NCBI RefSeq assembly: GCF_010450875.1
Contig: NZ_CP048422.1
Coordinates: forward strand, 985,001-1,049,000
DNA: 64,000 nucleotides
DNA from: Sphingomonas insulae
GTDB taxonomy: Bacteria > Pseudomonadota > Alphaproteobacteria > Sphingomonadales > Sphingomonadaceae
Direction: 5' to 3'
The translations under genes were made by a program, and so were the position numbers. Position 1 is the stretch's first letter; each line of letters begins with the position of its first letter. This document shows, piece after piece, positions 45,837-55,571 of this stretch. Below the pieces are notes generated by a model that was not told the DNA's origin, did no database searches, and saw only the letters and a program-made list of their open reading frames with translations.

Positions 45837-46834
45837 AGCGGCGCCACCGCGACCGGGGCTGCGGGGGCGATGGCGAGCGGGTTGCGCAACGGCAGCGTGA
45901 ACGGCGCGGCCTCGATCGCGAACACATCGCCCGCCTGCGTCTGCACGGCATCGGCACACGACAGGGTGGCGGTGCCGAAGAAGTGGACGTGGATATCGCC
46001 GGGACGGCGGAAGGCGGCGTATTTGAAGTGATGATGTTCGAGGTTGGCGAGGCTGTGCGACATGTTCGCCTCGCCGGTCAGGAACGGCTTTTCCCACAGG
46101 ACCGCGCCATCGCGTTCGATCCGGCTGGTGCCCTGGATATCGGCGGGCGGTTCGCCGAGCAGCAGTTCCGCGCCCAGCGCCGCCTGGCGCAGCTTGGAAT
46201 GCGCCAGCCACAGATAGTTGTGGCGTTCGGTGACATGGTCGCTGAATTCGTTGGCGAGCGCGATGCCGAGGCGGAAGGGGGTGCCGTCGTCGCCGATCAG
46301 GTAGATGCCGGCGAGTTCGGGTTCCTCGCCGCCGTCCTGTGCGAAGGCGGGCGAGGTCAGCGGCGCACCCGGCGCGACGAGCGACTGGCCATCGCCCTTG
46401 TAGAACCATTCGGGCTGCGCGCCGGCCTGTCCGGCGGCGGGGCGGCCGCCCTCCATCCCCTCGAGGAACAGGCGCATCGAATCGGTCTGCTGGCCGGAGG
46501 CGGCGGCCTTGTGCATCGCATCGCGACCCGCTGCGGAGCCGAGATGGGTGAGGCCGGTGCCCGCCAGCATCAGGCGGGCGCTGTCGGGATGGTCGATCGC
46601 GGGCAGCAGTTCGCCGGCGGCGAGCGCGGCGGCGAGGTCCACCGTCTCGTCGGAACGGCGGGCGCGGGCGGCATCGAGCAGCGAGACACCGTCTGCGATG
46701 GCGGCCAGAGCGAGATCGCGGGTGGAGGCGACGCCGGTGAGGACATGCGCGGCCTCCCCGGCGAGGATCACGCGGCGCGTGCCGTCGGGCAGGCGCTGCT
46801 GGACGAGACGGGCGGGAATGGCGGAACTGGTCAT
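45833..46834 (-). CDS. AraD1-type fumarylacetoacetate-hydrolase family protein
   Basis: 333 residues. FAH-fold protein of the AraD1 type. EWFYKGDG, then LAGIYLIGDDGTPFRLGIALANEFSDH, and the C-terminal HFFGTATLS are characteristic. The FAH acidic metal ligands should lie in this central part. AraD1 homologues act in the oxidative breakdown of L-arabinose and related sugars. The exact substrate here is unknown and may be a C5 intermediate. It overlaps both neighbours by four bases, in the dgoA-araD1-dehydrogenase run. Confidence 0.75.
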   Translation of the reverse strand: MTSSAIPARLVQQRLPDGTRRVILAGEAAHVLTGVASTRDLALAAIADGVSLLDAARARRSDETVDLAAALAAGELLPAIDHPDSARLMLAGTGLTHLGSAAGRDAMHKAAASGQQTDSMRLFLEGMEGGRPAAGQAGAQPEWFYKGDGQSLVAPGAPLTSPAFAQDGGEEPELAGIYLIGDDGTPFRLGIALANEFSDHVTERHNYLWLAHSKLRQAALGAELLLGEPPADIQGTSRIERDGAVLWEKPFLTGEANMSHSLANLEHHHFKYAAFRRPGDIHVHFFGTATLSCADAVQTQAGDVFAIEAAPFTLPLRNPLAIAPAAPVAVAPL

Positions 46835-47469
46835 GCGAGGGCTTTCACTGCGGTGACGAAGGCGGCCGCGTCGCGCGCGACGGCGGCCGCGGACTTGCCG
46901 GCACGGTAGAGGTTGGAACCGAGACCGAAACCGTCCGCGCCGGCGGCGGACCAGGCGGCCATGGTGTCGGGGGTGATCCCACCGACGGCGAGGATTTTGG
47001 TGGCCTTGGGCAGGACGGCGCGCTGTGCCTTGAGGAAGGCGGGGGCGGCGCCCTCGGCCGGGAACAGTTTCAGGCCATGCGCACCGGCGGCGAGCGCGGC
47101 GAAGGCTTCGCTGGGGGTGTAGTAACCCGGCAGCGAGATCAGGCCGCGGGCGACCGCGGCGGCGATGACGTCCGGCTCGGTGTTGGGCGAGACGATCAGT
47201 TCGCCGCCGGCATCGGCGACCGCGGCAACGTCGTCGGTGGTGAGGACGGTGCCGGCGCCGACGATCGCGCGACCGGCGTAGCGCCTGGCCATGGCGGCGA
47301 TACTGGCGAGCGGATCGGGCGAGTTGAGCGGCACTTCGAGCAGGGTGAAGCCGGCATCGACCAGCGCGTCGCCGACCGGTTCGGCTTCGGCGGGAGTGAG
47401 GCCGCGAAGGACCGCGACGAGCGGACAGGCGGCGAACGCCTCCGCAAAGCGGGTGGCCGGGTCGGTCAT
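46831..47469 (-). CDS. dgoA: 2-dehydro-3-deoxy-6-phosphogalactonate aldolase
   Basis: 212 residues of the KDPG/KDPGal aldolase family. The catalytic Schiff-base lysine lies in GLKLFPAE; VGAGTVLTTDDVA and ILAVGGITPDTMAAW are further hallmarks. It cleaves KDPGal to pyruvate and glyceraldehyde-3-phosphate, the last step of the De Ley-Doudoroff route. ATG 47469 has GGAG eight bases upstream. The gap of 175 bases to dgoK is unlike the other joints in the cluster. Confidence 0.92.
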   Translation of the reverse strand: MTDPATRFAEAFAACPLVAVLRGLTPAEAEPVGDALVDAGFTLLEVPLNSPDPLASIAAMARRYAGRAIVGAGTVLTTDDVAAVADAGGELIVSPNTEPDVIAAAVARGLISLPGYYTPSEAFAALAAGAHGLKLFPAEGAAPAFLKAQRAVLPKATKILAVGGITPDTMAAWSAAGADGFGLGSNLYRAGKSAAAVARDAAAFVTAVKALA

Positions 47470-47610
47470 CGAAAATACTCCGGGGGATGGTGCGGCAGGT
47501 GGGAATCGGTGCCGGCCCATGCATCGTCGTCGCGCCGGCGCCGGCCGAGACGCAAGGATGGCATGCGGACGGCGGCGATGCGATTCATGCGCCGGGCAAG
47601 ACCAAGGGTT

Positions 47611-47624
47611 CCGGCGTGCGCCGG
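47611..47624. repeat. CCGGCG palindrome in the dgoK-dgoA gap
   Basis: CCGGCG at 47611-47616 and CGCCGG at 47619-47624 form a short perfect stem, with further imperfect pairing outside. It lies between dgoK and dgoA. Confidence 0.4.
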
Positions 47625-47644
47625 GAAACCGAAGGGGGCGTGCC

Positions 47645-48544
47645 TCATACGGCGAGATGCGCGCGTAGGTGATGGATGCCCGCGATGAAGGCCGTTGTCG
47701 CATCCACCGGCGTCACGTGGCCGCCGAGCGTTTCGATCGCGACGGTGTACAGCGCGGCGAGCGTGCCGTCCGCCAGCAGGTGGACGGTGTTGCCCGCCAC
47801 ATCGCGTGCGCCGACGTCGTTGCCGATCAGCACGCCGCTGGCATAGGCGGCGGCATCGTCCGGCTGGCGGCGATCGAGAAGGACGGCGGCGCGCACTTCG
47901 AACAGCGCCGCGCCGAGGTCGCAGGCGCCGGCACCGCGGGCGAGCCCTTCGCGAAACGCAGCGCCGTCGGCGACGGGGCCGTCGAGCATGCCCGCGAGGA
48001 TGCCATGCGCCTTCAGCAGCGCGAAGAGTTCGCCGGTCATCACGGTCGTCACATCGACGATGCGGGCGTCGCGGGCGGCGATCCATTTGTTATGGGTGCC
48101 GGGCTGGCAGAAAAGCGCATCCGCCGGGGCAAGGCCGGCGGTGATCGCGCCGAGCACCTGCACCTCCTCGCCGCGCATCACGTCGGCACGCGGACCGTCG
48201 GCCCAGGATATGCCGGGGACGATGGTGACGTCTGCGGCATCGATCCGCAGCGCGGCCCGGGCAAGGGCGGCAAGATCGGCGGGGGCGGGGACGTAGGCCG
48301 CCTCCCGCCAGCCGCGGGTCGAGCCGATCATGCCCGCAGCGATCACCGGCAGGTCGCCGAGCCGTTCGCGCAGCGTGGCGATGGCGGGCACGTAATCGTC
48401 CGCCGCCATCGCCAGCACGCCGCGATCGTCCCGCACGCTGTCGACGACGACGCCATCCGCGTCGATCCGATAGGCGCGGCGATTGGTGGTGCCCCAATCG
48501 ACCGCGATGATCGCGCCACCGGCAGCGCTGGAAGTCGGCGTCAT
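47645..48544 (-). CDS. dgoK: 2-dehydro-3-deoxygalactonokinase
   Basis: 299 residues of the DgoK family, in the sugar-kinase/ASKHA fold. IIAVDWGTTNRRAYRID is the phosphate-1 loop; GMIGSTRGWREAAYV and FCQPGTHNKWIA are typical. It phosphorylates 2-keto-3-deoxygalactonate. ATG 48544 lies ten bases after the MFS transporter's stop codon. Confidence 0.93.
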   Translation of the reverse strand: MTPTSSAAGGAIIAVDWGTTNRRAYRIDADGVVVDSVRDDRGVLAMAADDYVPAIATLRERLGDLPVIAAGMIGSTRGWREAAYVPAPADLAALARAALRIDAADVTIVPGISWADGPRADVMRGEEVQVLGAITAGLAPADALFCQPGTHNKWIAARDARIVDVTTVMTGELFALLKAHGILAGMLDGPVADGAAFREGLARGAGACDLGAALFEVRAAVLLDRRQPDDAAAYASGVLIGNDVGARDVAGNTVHLLADGTLAALYTVAIETLGGHVTPVDATTAFIAGIHHLRAHLAV

Positions 48545-48554
48545 CCCCGTGTCC

Positions 48555-49958
48555 TCAGGCCGTCGCTTCGACCGTCTCTTCGATCACGTGCGTCGCGGCG
48601 TTGCGCGCGGCGCGGGCGTACCAGAGCACGTAGACATAGCAGGCGAGGGGCACGATGAACGCGAGCGACCGCGCACCGTCCTGCGTCACGTGGGCGAACT
48701 GATCGATTACCGCGCCGTACAGCACGGAGACGAACCCGCCGCCGCAGATCGCCATGCACATCAGGCCCGAGGTGGCGGAGGCGGGGGCGGTCGACCGTTC
48801 CAGCGTCAGCGTGAAGATCGTGGGGAACATGATCGAGTTGCACAGGCCGAGCAGCAGCGCGGCGGCGGCGGGCAGGAAGCCCATCGTCAGCGGTGCGACA
48901 TAGCCGCCGGGCAGGGTGACCGTGCCGCCGAGCGGGCTGGCGTCCATGTTGAAGGTCGCCACGATGACCACGCACAGCACCGACGCGCCGGCCGATACCA
49001 GCGTCAGCAGCGTCGTCGCCTTGAAATAGCGGAGCAGCACGCTGCCGCCGAACCGGCCGACCATGGCGAGCAGCATGAACAGGGGCGCGACATAGCCCGC
49101 GATCTGTGCCGGCACGTCGAGGATGTGCCGCTGTTCAAGGAAGAAGATCATGCCGGAGATGACGCACACCTCCGCACCGACATACAGGAAGATCGCGATT
49201 GAGCCGAGGTTGGCCCAGCGCGAGCGCAGCGCCGCCAGCGGCGATTCGACCTTGTCGGCGAGTGCCGGCGCATGGGACGCGATGGTGCGCCGCGCGAAGA
49301 AGACGGCGAGGGTGAAGGCCGCCAGCACGACGGCGATCATCAGATAGACGTGCGTCACGAAACCGAGGCTGTCGGTCTTGAGTGCCGGCGTCAGCACCGC
49401 ATCCTTGGCGAACAGGTCGCCGCGCAGCAGATAGGCCGCGCCGAACGTGCCGCCGACATAGGCGCCGAGCGAGTTGAACGCCTGGCTGAGATTGAGGCGG
49501 AAGTGCGAGCCGGTCGGGCTGCCCATCGACGCGATCAGCGGGTTGGCGGCGACCTGCAGCAGGGTGATCCCCGAGGCCGCGACGAACAGGCCGAGCAGGA
49601 CGGTGATGAAGCTGTTCGAATAGGTCGTCGACCAGGCGACGAGGCAGCCCGCGATCACGCCGGCGAGCCCGAGGACGATCGAATTGGCGTAGCCGCGGCG
49701 CGACAGATACCACGCCGAGGGAATCGACATGACGCCATAGGCGATGAAGAACGCGAACTGGTTGAGCTGCGTCTCGAAGTCGCTGAGGGTGTAGATCACC
49801 TTCATGCTCTTCACCAACGGATCGATCAGGTTGGTGACGAAGGCCCAGATGAAGAACAGCGTGGTCACATAGATCAGCGCAAGGATCGTTCCGGATTTCT
49901 TGCCCGCGGGTGCCGTGGTTGCGCCCGCCCTTGGCGGCATTGCTATCGGTCCTGCCAT
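48555..49958 (-). CDS. Sugar MFS transporter (FucP/GluP type)
   Basis: 467 residues, 12 transmembrane helices. The FucP/GluP family is marked by IYVTTLFFIWAFVTNLIDPL near the start, QLNQFAFFIAYGVMSIPSAW and LQVAANPLIASMG. It likely imports galactose (or another hexose) in symport with protons. The start ATG 49958 follows GAGGATGG. It is the first gene of the minus-strand run, divergent from the mutarotase gene with a shared promoter region at 49959-50076. Confidence 0.9.
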   Translation of the reverse strand: MAGPIAMPPRAGATTAPAGKKSGTILALIYVTTLFFIWAFVTNLIDPLVKSMKVIYTLSDFETQLNQFAFFIAYGVMSIPSAWYLSRRGYANSIVLGLAGVIAGCLVAWSTTYSNSFITVLLGLFVAASGITLLQVAANPLIASMGSPTGSHFRLNLSQAFNSLGAYVGGTFGAAYLLRGDLFAKDAVLTPALKTDSLGFVTHVYLMIAVVLAAFTLAVFFARRTIASHAPALADKVESPLAALRSRWANLGSIAIFLYVGAEVCVISGMIFFLEQRHILDVPAQIAGYVAPLFMLLAMVGRFGGSVLLRYFKATTLLTLVSAGASVLCVVIVATFNMDASPLGGTVTLPGGYVAPLTMGFLPAAAALLLGLCNSIMFPTIFTLTLERSTAPASATSGLMCMAICGGGFVSVLYGAVIDQFAHVTQDGARSLAFIVPLACYVYVLWYARAARNAATHVIEETVEATA

Positions 49959-49997
49959 TCTTCCATCCTCTTCCGCTCGTGGCGACGTAGGGCCGCC

Positions 49998-50027
49998 TTG
50001 CGCCCCGGTTATTTGTCTGACTATAAA
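49998..50027 (+). promoter_or_regulatory. Sigma-70-like promoter for the mutarotase-dehydratase unit
   Basis: TTGCGC at 49998-50003 and TATAAA at 50022-50027, with an 18-base spacer, lie about 50 bases before ATG 50077. The -10 box overlaps the operator-like sequence. No experimental support. Confidence 0.5.
50012..50025. promoter_or_regulatory. Putative FadR-type GntR operator in the divergent promoter
   Basis: TTTGTCTGACTATA has a TTGTC-x-GAC-like core that resembles operators of FCD-type GntR regulators. It overlaps the -10 box. A related sequence occurs before the gntR gene at 54117. Confidence 0.45.
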
Positions 50028-50076
50028 GGCGCCATACGCCGGGTCAATGCCGGGGATGTATCCGAGGAGGGATGCG

Positions 50077-51225
50077 ATGAGGGTTCGTAAGGCACTGGGC
50101 ATGACGGTCGCGGGATTGATGACGATGGTCGCGGCGGGCGCCAATGTGGGACAGGCCGACGCGGCGACGGCGACGCGCGAGGCGGCGGGTACGCTGGCGG
50201 ACGGCACGCAGGTCGAGGCGGTGACGCTGACCGCCAAGAGCGGTGTGGTGGCGCGCATCCTGAGCTATGGCGCGACGCTGCAGCGGTTGAGCGCACCGGA
50301 TCGCGACGGCAAGGTCGCCGACGTATTGCTCGGCTATGACGATGCGCGCGATTATGCCGAGCATCCAAATTTCTTCGGCGTGACGGTTGGGCGCTATGCG
50401 AACCGGATCGGCGGTGGCAGGTTCACGCTGGACGGCAAGGCATACACGCTGCCGCTGAACGACAAGGTCAATTCGCTGCACGGCGGGACCAAGGGATTCG
50501 ACAAGCAGCCGTGGCGGATCACGGCGGTCAAGGACGGCAGCGTGACGCTGGCGCTGACCAGCGCCGATGGCGATCAGGGGTATCCCGGCAAGCTGGACGT
50601 GACGGTGACCTATGCGTTGAGCGACGATGGTGCGCTGACCATAACCTTCGGTGCGACGACGGACAAGCCGACGGTCGTCAACATGACCAACCATGCGATA
50701 TTCAACCTGGCGGGCGAGGGATCGCCGATGGGGGCGATGGGGCATCGCCTGACGATTCCCGCCAAGGCGATCACGCCGGTGGATGCCAATCTGATCCCGA
50801 CCGGCGCGTTGCGTCCGGTCGCCGGCACGGTGTTCGACTTCCGTGGCGGCCGCACGGTGGCCGACGGCCTGCGCGACGGCCGCGATCCGCAGATCGTGGT
50901 CGGGCGCGGCTACGACCATAATTTCGCGCTGGACAAGGGTTCGACCGCGACGCCCGGCCTCGCCGCACGGTTGGAGGATCCGGCATCGGGCCGCGTGCTG
51001 GAGGTGTCCACCACCGAGCCGGGCGTGCAATTCTATACCGGCAATTTCCTGGACGGCACGTATGTCGGCAAGGGCCGGCACGTCTATCGGATGGGCGACG
51101 GCATCGCGCTGGAGCCGCAGAAGTTTCCCGATTCCCCCAACAAGCCCGCCTTTGCGTCGCCCCGGGTGGACCCCGGCAAGCCGTATCGGCACGTGATGAT
51201 CTACAAATTTTCGGTGGCCAAGTAA
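50077..51225 (+). CDS. galM: Periplasmic aldose 1-epimerase (mutarotase)
   Basis: 382 residues. Signal peptide [30 protein letters not shown] puts it in the periplasm. GalM motifs: [22 protein letters not shown] [41 protein letters not shown] and the conserved DHNFALD. It interconverts alpha and beta galactose before uptake. GGAGG lies six bases before ATG 50077. It starts the plus-strand unit and ends one base before the dehydratase. Confidence 0.92.
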   Translation: MRVRKALGMTVAGLMTMVAAGANVGQADAATATREAAGTLADGTQVEAVTLTAKSGVVARILSYGATLQRLSAPDRDGKVADVLLGYDDARDYAEHPNFFGVTVGRYANRIGGGRFTLDGKAYTLPLNDKVNSLHGGTKGFDKQPWRITAVKDGSVTLALTSADGDQGYPGKLDVTVTYALSDDGALTITFGATTDKPTVVNMTNHAIFNLAGEGSPMGAMGHRLTIPAKAITPVDANLIPTGALRPVAGTVFDFRGGRTVADGLRDGRDPQIVVGRGYDHNFALDKGSTATPGLAARLEDPASGRVLEVSTTEPGVQFYTGNFLDGTYVGKGRHVYRMGDGIALEPQKFPDSPNKPAFASPRVDPGKPYRHVMIYKFSVAK

Positions 51226-51226
51226 C

Positions 51227-53008
51227 ATGACGAAATTGCGCAGTCGCGCCTGGTTCGACAATCCCGCCAACATCGACATGACGGCGCTGTATCTGGAGCG
51301 CTATCTCAACTTCGGGCTGTCGCTGGAGGAACTGCAATCGGGCAAGCCGATCATCGGCATCGCCCAGACGGGTAGCGACCTGTCGCCGTGCAACCGCCAC
51401 CATCTGGTGCTGGCGGAGCGGGTGCGCGAGGGCGTGCGCGAAGCGGGCGGGATCGTGCTGGAGTTCCCGGTGCATCCGATCCAGGAGACCGGCAAGCGGC
51501 CGACTGCGGGGCTCGACCGCAACCTTGCCTATCTGGGGCTGGTCGAGACGCTGTACGGCTATCCGCTGGACGGCGTGGTGCTGACGATCGGTTGCGACAA
51601 GACGACGCCGGCCTGCCTGATGGCGGCGGCGACGGTCAATATCCCGGCGATCGCGCTGTCGGTGGGGCCGATGCTGAACGGCTGGCACAAGGGCGAGCGG
51701 ACCGGGTCGGGGACGATCGTGTGGAAGGCGCGGCAGCTGCTCGCGGCGGGTGAGATCGACGATGCGGAGTTCATCCGGCTGGTGGCCAGTTCGGCGCCGT
51801 CGACCGGATATTGCAACACGATGGGCACCGCGACGACGATGAATTCGCTGTGCGAGGCGCTGGGCATGTCGCTGCCGGGATCGGCGGCGATTCCGGCGCC
51901 GTATCGCGATCGGCAGGAGGTGTCGTACCTGACCGGCAAGCGCATCGTGCAGATGGTGGCGGAGGATCTGAAGCCATCCGACATCCTGACGAGGCCCGCG
52001 TTCCACAATGCGATCCGGGTCAATTCGGCGATCGGCGGATCGACCAACGCGCCGATCCACCTGTCGGCGATCGCACGTCACATCGGCGTCGACCTGCCGC
52101 TGAAGGATTGGGAGACCGAGGGGCACAAGGTGCCGCTGCTGGTCAACCTGCAACCCGCGGGCGAATATCTGGGCGAGGATTATTATCGCGCGGGCGGCGT
52201 GCCGGCAGTGGTCAACCAGTTGATCGGGCAGGGGCTGATCCATGAGGACGCGCTGACCGTCAACGGCAAGACGATGGGCGAGAATTGCCGCGGCGTGGCG
52301 ATCGAGGACGAAAAGGTGATCCGGCCGTTCGACCAGCCGTTGGTGACGGATGCGGGCTTCATCGTGCTGTCGGGCAATCTGTTCGATGCGGCGGTGATGA
52401 AGACGAGCGTGATCTCGCCCGAATTCCGCGACCGCTATCTGTCCAACCCCGAAGACCCGAATGCGTTCGAGGGGCCGGCCGTGGTGTTCGACGGGCCGGA
52501 GGATTATCATCACCGGATCGACGACCCGGCGACCGGGATTACGCCCGAGACGGTGCTGTTCATGCGTGGCGCGGGGCCGATCGGCTATCCGGGCGCGGCG
52601 GAGGTCGTCAACATGCGACCACCAGCGTATCTCATCACCGAGGGAGTGAGCGCGCTGCCGTGCATCGGCGACGGCCGCCAGTCGGGAACCAGCGGGTCGC
52701 CATCGATCCTCAATGCCAGCCCCGAGGCGGCGGCGATGGGCGGGCTGGCGCTGCTCGAGACCGGCGATCGGGTGCGCATCGACCTCAACACCGGCACGGC
52801 GAACGTGTTGATCCCCGATGCCGAGCTGGCCGAGCGCCGCGCTGCGCTGGAGGCGGCGGGCGGGTTCGCCTATCCGGCTTCGCAGACGCCGTGGCAGGAG
52901 ATTCAGCGCGCCGTCGTCGGCCAGATGAACACCGGCGCGATCCTGGAGGGTGCGGAAAAGTACCAGCGGATCGCGCAGACGATGGGGTTGCCGCGGGACA
53001 ATCACTGA
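51227..53008 (+). CDS. IlvD/Edd family sugar-acid dehydratase
   Basis: 593 residues. Iron-sulfur dehydratase fold. Cysteines in [22 protein letters not shown] and [14 protein letters not shown] fit the cluster and substrate region, and [14 protein letters not shown] is a family hallmark. In sphingomonads this family dehydrates D-galactonate, L-arabonate or xylonate. Here it should be the galactonate (or arabonate) dehydratase, since no enolase-type DgoD is present. It begins one base after the galM stop codon, giving a two-gene plus-strand unit. Confidence 0.88.
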   Translation: MTKLRSRAWFDNPANIDMTALYLERYLNFGLSLEELQSGKPIIGIAQTGSDLSPCNRHHLVLAERVREGVREAGGIVLEFPVHPIQETGKRPTAGLDRNLAYLGLVETLYGYPLDGVVLTIGCDKTTPACLMAAATVNIPAIALSVGPMLNGWHKGERTGSGTIVWKARQLLAAGEIDDAEFIRLVASSAPSTGYCNTMGTATTMNSLCEALGMSLPGSAAIPAPYRDRQEVSYLTGKRIVQMVAEDLKPSDILTRPAFHNAIRVNSAIGGSTNAPIHLSAIARHIGVDLPLKDWETEGHKVPLLVNLQPAGEYLGEDYYRAGGVPAVVNQLIGQGLIHEDALTVNGKTMGENCRGVAIEDEKVIRPFDQPLVTDAGFIVLSGNLFDAAVMKTSVISPEFRDRYLSNPEDPNAFEGPAVVFDGPEDYHHRIDDPATGITPETVLFMRGAGPIGYPGAAEVVNMRPPAYLITEGVSALPCIGDGRQSGTSGSPSILNASPEAAAMGGLALLETGDRVRIDLNTGTANVLIPDAELAERRAALEAAGGFAYPASQTPWQEIQRAVVGQMNTGAILEGAEKYQRIAQTMGLPRDNH

Positions 53009-53391
53009 TCGCGACGCGGGGGACGCCTGCGGCCGTCATCCCCGTCATCGTGGCGATGACGGTTGTCGGAACAGGCTCGCACACCACGCCGGCAATATCG
53101 GATTGCGCCGTCGTCGACCGACGCGGACGGCTCACGCGGCTGGCCGACCGTCAGCATAGGCGGGTTCGCGCCTTCGCGGGCATGACGGTTCTTAAACGGG
53201 GGGCGTCGTGCCGACCGCATTTGGCGGCGTCGTTGTCGACCGGCGTTCCCCTTTCGCATCATTTAACGAACGCGGGGCTCATGACTACGATGACTCGGCG
53301 TCAAGCATGACCCATCGGTTACGCGCCGCCATCGTCGTTCGCCGGGACGACGAACGAGGGAGCGGGTGACGGACGGACACCACGCTGCTGT
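53009..53391. other. 383-base gap without a gene
   Basis: No supported coding sequence lies here between the converging dehydratase and gntR genes. It carries a CGTCATC/GATGACG palindrome at 53043-53061, inside a wider CCGTCATC/GATGACGG symmetry at 53033-53062, and a half-site at about 53168. Confidence 0.5.
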
Positions 53392-54102
53392 TCACCCGTG
53401 CAATGAGCGTTCCGTGTCCTCGTGTGCCTGCTGCAGCAGAACGATCGTCGCATCCCTTGCCGTGGCGGCGTCGCGGGCGGCGATGGCGTCGTAGAGGCGG
53501 CGGTGCTGGGGCATCGAATCGCGCGGGCGGCGACTGCCGCGGAACTTGAAGATCGTCGTCCAGCGCACCGCGGCACCGATACTGCCGGACAGGCTGACCA
53601 GCAGTTCGTTGTCGGTCGCTTCCAGAATGGTGTTGTGGAACGCCTGGTCGGCGGCCTGGCCATCGGGCGTGTCGAGGCCGTGCGTCGCCATGCCGTCGAG
53701 CGCGGCGGCCATGCGGACAAGCTGGTCGGGCTGGCGCGACAGGGCGGCCATTTCGGCGGCGGCGGGTTCGACGATCATGCGCAGCTGGAACAGCGCACGC
53801 ACGAAGCTGGCCGGCGGTTCGCCCTCGAACATCCAAGCGAGCAGATCGGGATCGAGCAGGTTCCATTGCGCGCGTTCGCGGACGCGGGTGCCCGACTTGG
53901 GGCGGCTTTCGACCAGCCCCTTGGCGGACAGCATGCGCAGCGCCTCGCGCACGACGCTGCGCGATACGCCGCGGCGGGCGGCGATGTCGATCTCGCCGGG
54001 GATGATGCTGCCGGGGGCGTGCTGGCCGGTGACGATGGCGATGCCGAGATCGCGTGCGATCAGGGTATGGGACGGTTCGCGCCGTTCGCTCTTGATCGCC
54101 AT
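53392..54102 (-). CDS. FadR-type GntR transcriptional regulator
   Basis: 236 residues. N-terminal winged helix (LARDLGIAIVTG, then DIAARRGVSRSVVREALRML as the recognition helix) and a C-terminal FCD effector domain (residues about 90-225), with RMIVEPAAAEMAAL and HRRLYDAIAARD. By position it should control the sugar-acid genes to its left. A TGTCGGATCA sequence 15 bases before its start suggests self-regulation. Confidence 0.9.
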   Translation of the reverse strand: MAIKSERREPSHTLIARDLGIAIVTGQHAPGSIIPGEIDIAARRGVSRSVVREALRMLSAKGLVESRPKSGTRVRERAQWNLLDPDLLAWMFEGEPPASFVRALFQLRMIVEPAAAEMAALSRQPDQLVRMAAALDGMATHGLDTPDGQAADQAFHNTILEATDNELLVSLSGSIGAAVRWTTIFKFRGSRRPRDSMPQHRRLYDAIAARDAATARDATIVLLQQAHEDTERSLHG

Positions 54103-54116
54103 CCCGCTCTCCCGTG

Positions 54117-54129
54117 ATATGTCGGATCA
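54117..54129. promoter_or_regulatory. Putative GntR operator before its own gene
   Basis: ATATGTCGGATCA matches the operator-like sequence in the divergent promoter (ATTTGTCTGACTA) at nine of 13 positions. It lies 15 bases upstream of the gntR start. Confidence 0.35.
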
Positions 54130-54187
54130 GGACTAGGGGGCATGGCGGCGGTTGGAAAGCCCGGCGCTTGGCTGTAGCGCCTGGGCG

Positions 54188-55492
54188 ATGGCCGTTACCG
54201 ACATCGCCACGCGCACCTGGGACCACAATTGGCGGCTCGATCCGATCGTGCGAAGCCTGCTGGATACCGATTTCTACAAATTGCTGATGCTGCAGATGAT
54301 CCGTCACCTGCACGGCGACGTCGATGCGACGTTCCGGCTGATCAACCGCAGCACCAGCGTGCGGCTGGCGGACGTGATCGACGAGGACGAGCTGCGCGCG
54401 CAGCTGGACCATGCGCGCGGGCTGCGCTTTGCCAAGAAGGAGTTGATCTGGCTGGCGGGCAACAGCTTTTATGGCCAGGAGCGCATGTTCTCGGGCGACT
54501 TCATCCGCTGGCTCGCCGATTTCCAGCTGCCCCCCTATAAATTGCACCGCGTCGACGGGCCATTCGAGCTGACGTTCGACGGGCCATGGACGCACACCAC
54601 GATGTGGGAGATTCCGGCACTCGCGATCGTGAACGAGCTGCGGGCGCGCGCCGCGTTGCGCGACAAGGGGCGGTTCGCGCTCGACGTGCTGTATGCGCGC
54701 GGCAAGGCCAAGCTGTGGGACAAGGTGGAGCGGCTGCGCGAATTGCCCGATCTTGTCATTTCCGACTTCGGAACGCGGCGGCGACACGGCTTCCTGTGGC
54801 AGCGCTGGTGCGTCGAGGCGCTGAAGGAGGGGCTGGGGGGTCGCTTCATCGGATCGTCCAACGTGCTGCTGGCGATGGACAACGACCTGGAGGCGATCGG
54901 CACCAACGCGCACGAATTGCCCATGGTGATGGCAGCGCTGGCGCAGGACGATGCCGGGGTCGCGGCGGCACCCTATCGCGTGCTGGAAGAATGGCAGGCG
55001 CATTATGGCGGCAATCTGCTGGTCGTCCTGCCCGATGCGTTCGGCACCGCGGCATTCCTGCGCGACGCGCCGGCGTGGGTGGCGGACTGGACCGGATTCC
55101 GACCGGACAGCGCGCCGCCGATCGAGGCGGGCGAACAGATCATCGCATTCTGGCAGCGTCACGGACGCGACCCGCGCGACAAGCTGCTGATCTTTTCCGA
55201 CGGGATGGACGTGGATTCGATCGAGCGCGTCTATCATCATTTCCATGGTCGGGTGCGGATGAGCTTTGGTTGGGGGACGAACCTGACCAACGATTTCCGG
55301 GGATGCGACCCCGATGGCGCCGCGGGGCTGGAGCCGATCTCGCTCGTCGCCAAGGTGACACGCGCAAACGGGCGACCGGCGGTGAAGCTGTCGGACAATC
55401 CCGCCAAGGCAACCGGCGAGGCAACGGAGATCGCACGATACCTGCGCATCTTCGGCGCGGACGGCCGGGCGCAAAGCGCGGTCGACGTCTGA
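54188..55492 (+). CDS. pncB: Nicotinate phosphoribosyltransferase
   Basis: 434 residues. Converts nicotinate and PRPP to NaMN in NAD salvage. Motifs: [36 protein letters not shown] with the histidine expected to be phosphorylated, [10 protein letters not shown], and [15 protein letters not shown] and [14 protein letters not shown] 54188 is the first start fitting the family. It is divergent from gntR. Confidence 0.95.
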   Translation: MAVTDIATRTWDHNWRLDPIVRSLLDTDFYKLLMLQMIRHLHGDVDATFRLINRSTSVRLADVIDEDELRAQLDHARGLRFAKKELIWLAGNSFYGQERMFSGDFIRWLADFQLPPYKLHRVDGPFELTFDGPWTHTTMWEIPALAIVNELRARAALRDKGRFALDVLYARGKAKLWDKVERLRELPDLVISDFGTRRRHGFLWQRWCVEALKEGLGGRFIGSSNVLLAMDNDLEAIGTNAHELPMVMAALAQDDAGVAAAPYRVLEEWQAHYGGNLLVVLPDAFGTAAFLRDAPAWVADWTGFRPDSAPPIEAGEQIIAFWQRHGRDPRDKLLIFSDGMDVDSIERVYHHFHGRVRMSFGWGTNLTNDFRGCDPDGAAGLEPISLVAKVTRANGRPAVKLSDNPAKATGEATEIARYLRIFGADGRAQSAVDV

Positions 55493-55571
55493 TCCGGCAC
55501 GGGCTCGCGCGCCCGTCGCCGCTGTGCTCCGCGAGCGGACCTGATCGCCGCGGTGCCTGCCGCGGCGGCGG

